This document shows positions 61,912 through 64,000 of a DNA stretch of 64,000 nucleotides, in pieces (position 1 is the first letter of the stretch; every line of letters starts with the position of its first letter). Made by a program: the position numbers and the translations under genes. Source of the stretch: Streptomyces phaeoluteigriseus (lineage in GTDB: Bacteria; Actinomycetota; Actinomycetes; Streptomycetales; Streptomycetaceae); the NCBI RefSeq assembly GCF_001896135.2, contig NZ_MPOH02000015.1, positions 1,085,491 to 1,149,490 of the forward strand, given 5' to 3'. Below the pieces are notes generated by a model. That model saw only the letters and a list, made by a program, of their open reading frames with translations, was not told the DNA's origin and ran no database searches.

Positions 61912-63096
61912 GTGACCACCGCCCAGACCACGGAGCTCGACGTACAGCCGAGTCCCCTCGCCCTGTTGCTGCTCGGCCGCGAGGCCGACCCGAGGAGTGA
62001 ACGGGGCGTCGAGTGCCCCGGCGACCTGCCCTCTCCCTCCGACCCGGACCTCGTGGAGCGGGCCCGTGCCGCCAAGGAGAAGCTCGGTGACAAGGTCTTC
62101 GTCCTCGGGCACCACTACCAGCGCGACGAGGTCATCCAGTTCGCCGACGTCACGGGCGACTCCTTCAAGCTGGCCCGGGACGCGGCCGCCCGCCCCGAGG
62201 CCGAGTACATCGTGTTCTGCGGTGTGCACTTCATGGCCGAGTCCGCGGACATCCTGACGTCCGACGACCAGAAGGTGGTCCTGCCCGACCTGGCGGCCGG
62301 CTGCTCGATGGCCGACATGGCGACGGCCGAGCAGGTCGCCGAGTGCTGGGACGTGCTGACCGAGGCCGGCATAGCCGAGCAGGTCGTGCCCGTCTCGTAC
62401 ATGAACTCCTCGGCGGACATCAAGGCGTTCACCGGCAAGCACGGTGGCACGATCTGCACCTCCTCCAATGCCGAGAAGGCCCTGCAGTGGGCCTTCGAGC
62501 AGGGCGAGAAGGTGCTGTTCCTGCCCGACCAGCACCTCGGACGAAACACCGCCGTCCGCGACATGGGCCTCTCCCTGGAGGACTGCGTCCTCTACAACCC
62601 GCACAAGCCGAACGGCGGGCTGACCGCCGAGCAGCTGCGCGACGCGAAGATGATCCTGTGGCGGGGCCACTGCTCGGTGCACGGCCGCTTCAGCCTGGAG
62701 TCCGTGGAGGACGTACGCGCCCGCATCCCCGGCGTGAACGTGCTGGTCCACCCCGAGTGCCGGCACGAGGTCGTGGCGGCGGCGGACTACGTCGGCTCGA
62801 CCGAGTACATCATCAAGGCCCTGGAGGCCGCGCCCGCCGGTTCCAAGTGGGCCATCGGCACGGAGCTGAACCTGGTCCGCCGACTGGCGAACCGCTTCGC
62901 GCCCGAGGGCAAGGAGATCGTGTTCCTCGACAAGACGGTCTGCTTCTGCTCGACCATGAACCGCATCGACCTGCCGCACCTGGTCTGGACCCTGGAGTCC
63001 CTGGCCGAGGGCAAGCTGGTCAACCGCATCGAGGTCGACAAGGAGACCGAGGCGTTCGCGAAGCTGGCGCTGGAGCGGATGCTGGCGCTGCCGTAA
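61912..63096 (+). CDS. nadA: Quinolinate synthase
   Basis: The 394-residue protein condenses iminoaspartate and dihydroxyacetone phosphate to quinolinate in NAD synthesis. Motifs are FVLGHHYQRDEVIQFAD, YIVFCGVHFMAESADIL, VSYMNSSADIKAF, CTSSNAEKALQWA, WRGHCSVHGRF, LVHPECRHEVVAAADYVGST and TVCFCSTMNRIDLP. Conserved Cys in FCGVHF, HPEC and the C-terminal CFC segment hold the [4Fe-4S] cluster. GTG at 61912, with AAAAGG 10 bp upstream, is preferred over a GTG three codons earlier. Confidence 0.95.
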   Translation: MTTAQTTELDVQPSPLALLLLGREADPRSERGVECPGDLPSPSDPDLVERARAAKEKLGDKVFVLGHHYQRDEVIQFADVTGDSFKLARDAAARPEAEYIVFCGVHFMAESADILTSDDQKVVLPDLAAGCSMADMATAEQVAECWDVLTEAGIAEQVVPVSYMNSSADIKAFTGKHGGTICTSSNAEKALQWAFEQGEKVLFLPDQHLGRNTAVRDMGLSLEDCVLYNPHKPNGGLTAEQLRDAKMILWRGHCSVHGRFSLESVEDVRARIPGVNVLVHPECRHEVVAAADYVGSTEYIIKALEAAPAGSKWAIGTELNLVRRLANRFAPEGKEIVFLDKTVCFCSTMNRIDLPHLVWTLESLAEGKLVNRIEVDKETEAFAKLALERMLALP

Positions 63097-63126
63097 CGCG
63101 TCCCGGCCCGGCCCCGGCGGGCACAC

Positions 63127-64000
63127 TCATGCCGGGGCGGGGTGCGGCCGGGGTCGGCCGGGTCCACGGAGAAGACCGTCCCGTCGGGGGTGGTCACCAC
63201 CAGCGCGCCACCCTGCCGGAACAACTCGGCGGACCAGCCCCCGCTCCCCGCTCGGCCGGCCCGCGGCAGGGACTCCCACAGCACGGTGCCCGCGCGGGCG
63301 TCGAGGGCCGCGACCCGCCCGCTCGCACTGGCCAGGAACACCGTGGCGCCACCCGAGTCCCCCACCGGCCTGCCGGGCTGTTCCAGGCTCGTCGGGGTCT
63401 GCCACAGCCGCTCCCCCGTCTCCGCGGACACGGCGGTGAGCAGCCCGTTGGAGGCCGCGAAACACAGGACCCCGTTCACCAGGGCCGCCTGGCCGCGCGG
63501 CTCGCCCGTCAGCGCCACCGACCGCCGCGCCCCGCTGTCCCGGTCCACCAGCGCCACCCGCGTGTACGCCGGTTCGTCGGCGTCCTCCAGACTCCTGGCG
63601 CTCTGCTCCACGAACACCAGCTCGTCGCCGCGTACGCCGAGAAAGGCGCTGTGGAGTTGGAGACTCGTCAGCGGGCGCACCGTGCCGTCGGCCCGGTCCA
63701 GCGTCAGCAGCCGGACACCGGGGTCGTCGCCGTCGTACCTGCTGCACACGGCGTACAGATCGCCGTCGACGTCATGGAAGTCACAGGCGTGGTCCGCGGG
63801 CAGGGGCGCCGTCCAGGCGAATTCGTCGCGCAGGGAGCGAGCGGTGACCGAGCCGTTGCCGGGGAGCAGGGCGAGCCCGCCGGCCACGGTGGGGGTTCCG
63901 TTGCCCCCGGTCGCCTTGCGCGACCACAGCCGATCACCGGTCTCCGCGTCGATGGCCACGACGGACGGGGTGGCTCCGCCCGACGCGAAGTGTTCGGACT
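63127..64000 (-). CDS. PQQ-repeat (beta-propeller) protein, partial; probable frameshift near end
   Basis: This is the C-terminal part of a larger protein cut by the right edge. It has WD/PQQ-like blades: VVAIDAETGDRLWSRKATGG, LTAVSAETGERLWQTP, VAALDARAGTVLWESLP and GTVFSVDPADPG. In Streptomyces such domains often follow a Ser/Thr kinase domain, which would lie outside the window. The main frame would run on to 62787 across nadA. A one-base shift near 63134-63142 gives a stop at 63127, which is more plausible. Confidence 0.7.

Overview
This window is high-GC actinobacterial DNA, almost certainly from a Streptomyces chromosome. The signs are third-position GC bias, many GTG starts, TAGGGT-type -10 boxes, leaderless genes, a bfr/bfd pair with an iron box, and a qcrCAB/cta respiratory cluster. 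I see no rRNA, tRNA, CRISPR array, transposase or phage gene. It is mainly core chromosome; from memory, much of the gene order matches the Mycobacterium tuberculosis Rv2175c-Rv2204c neighbourhood.

Layout. 1-5.6 kb: an intergenic stretch with two hairpins, a phytoene-dehydrogenase-like gene, a membrane protein with a Tyr/Gln/Gly-rich tail, metF, thiE and a Rv2175c-type DNA-binding protein. 5.6-9.6 kb: an FAD/NAD oxidoreductase, a small conserved protein with an internal 39-bp repeat, then a TPP riboswitch driving thiO-thiS-thiG. 9.6-14.7 kb: a repeat-bearing gap, a PASTA Ser/Thr kinase, endonuclease IV, a molybdopterin oxidoreductase, and bacterioferritin with its ferredoxin. 14.7-20.3 kb: aromatic biosynthesis (class II DAHP synthase; a Trp-rich leader peptide and attenuator before a fused anthranilate synthase), a D-2-hydroxyacid dehydrogenase and a phosphofructokinase with residues of the PPi-dependent type. 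20.4-30.1 kb: two-component system, acyltransferase, esterase, a broken endonuclease, glucokinase, an ArsA-like ATPase, an SRPBCC protein and a metallophosphoesterase. 30.4-45.1 kb: FadD15-like acyl-CoA synthetase, a secreted cholesterol oxidase flanked by repeats, PimB-like mannosyltransferase, a polytopic membrane protein, a metallopeptidase lipoprotein, two NlpC/P60 hydrolases, an NYN protein, a zinc ribbon, rhomboid, a stand-alone Lrp ligand domain and a class V aminotransferase.

45.5-64 kb: trpD, then the respiratory supercomplex genes as two minus-strand units (ctaE-qcrC-qcrA-qcrB and ctaC-ctaD-ctaF), with 4-bp ATGA/GTGA overlaps at qcrC-qcrA-qcrB and ctaC-ctaD-ctaF and a 65-bp gap between ctaE and qcrC. 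An L,D-transpeptidase and a degenerate receiver protein lie between the two units. Next come a cysteine desulfurase-TusA fusion, an adenosine-kinase-like PfkB kinase, a large membrane protein, an ErpA-like protein, nadA under a clear inverted-repeat operator candidate, and a PQQ-repeat protein cut by the right edge.

A striking technical feature is that seven loci carry reading-frame breaks (crtI-like, the Y/Q/G-rich membrane protein, thiO, the endonuclease, the class V aminotransferase, the cysteine desulfurase and probably the PQQ protein). Most are single-base indels in GC-rich runs. Because genes such as thiO are expected to be functional, sequence or assembly error is my leading explanation for the single-base cases. 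The endonuclease locus, with three breaks and a duplicated tail, is the best candidate for real decay.

I did not find an obvious undescribed multi-gene system. The items most worth a second look are the operator-like palindromes before nadA, bfr and the NlpC/P60 gene, the PPi-type phosphofructokinase, the repeat-flanked cholesterol oxidase inserted at a conserved junction, and the tandem repeats behind thiG.
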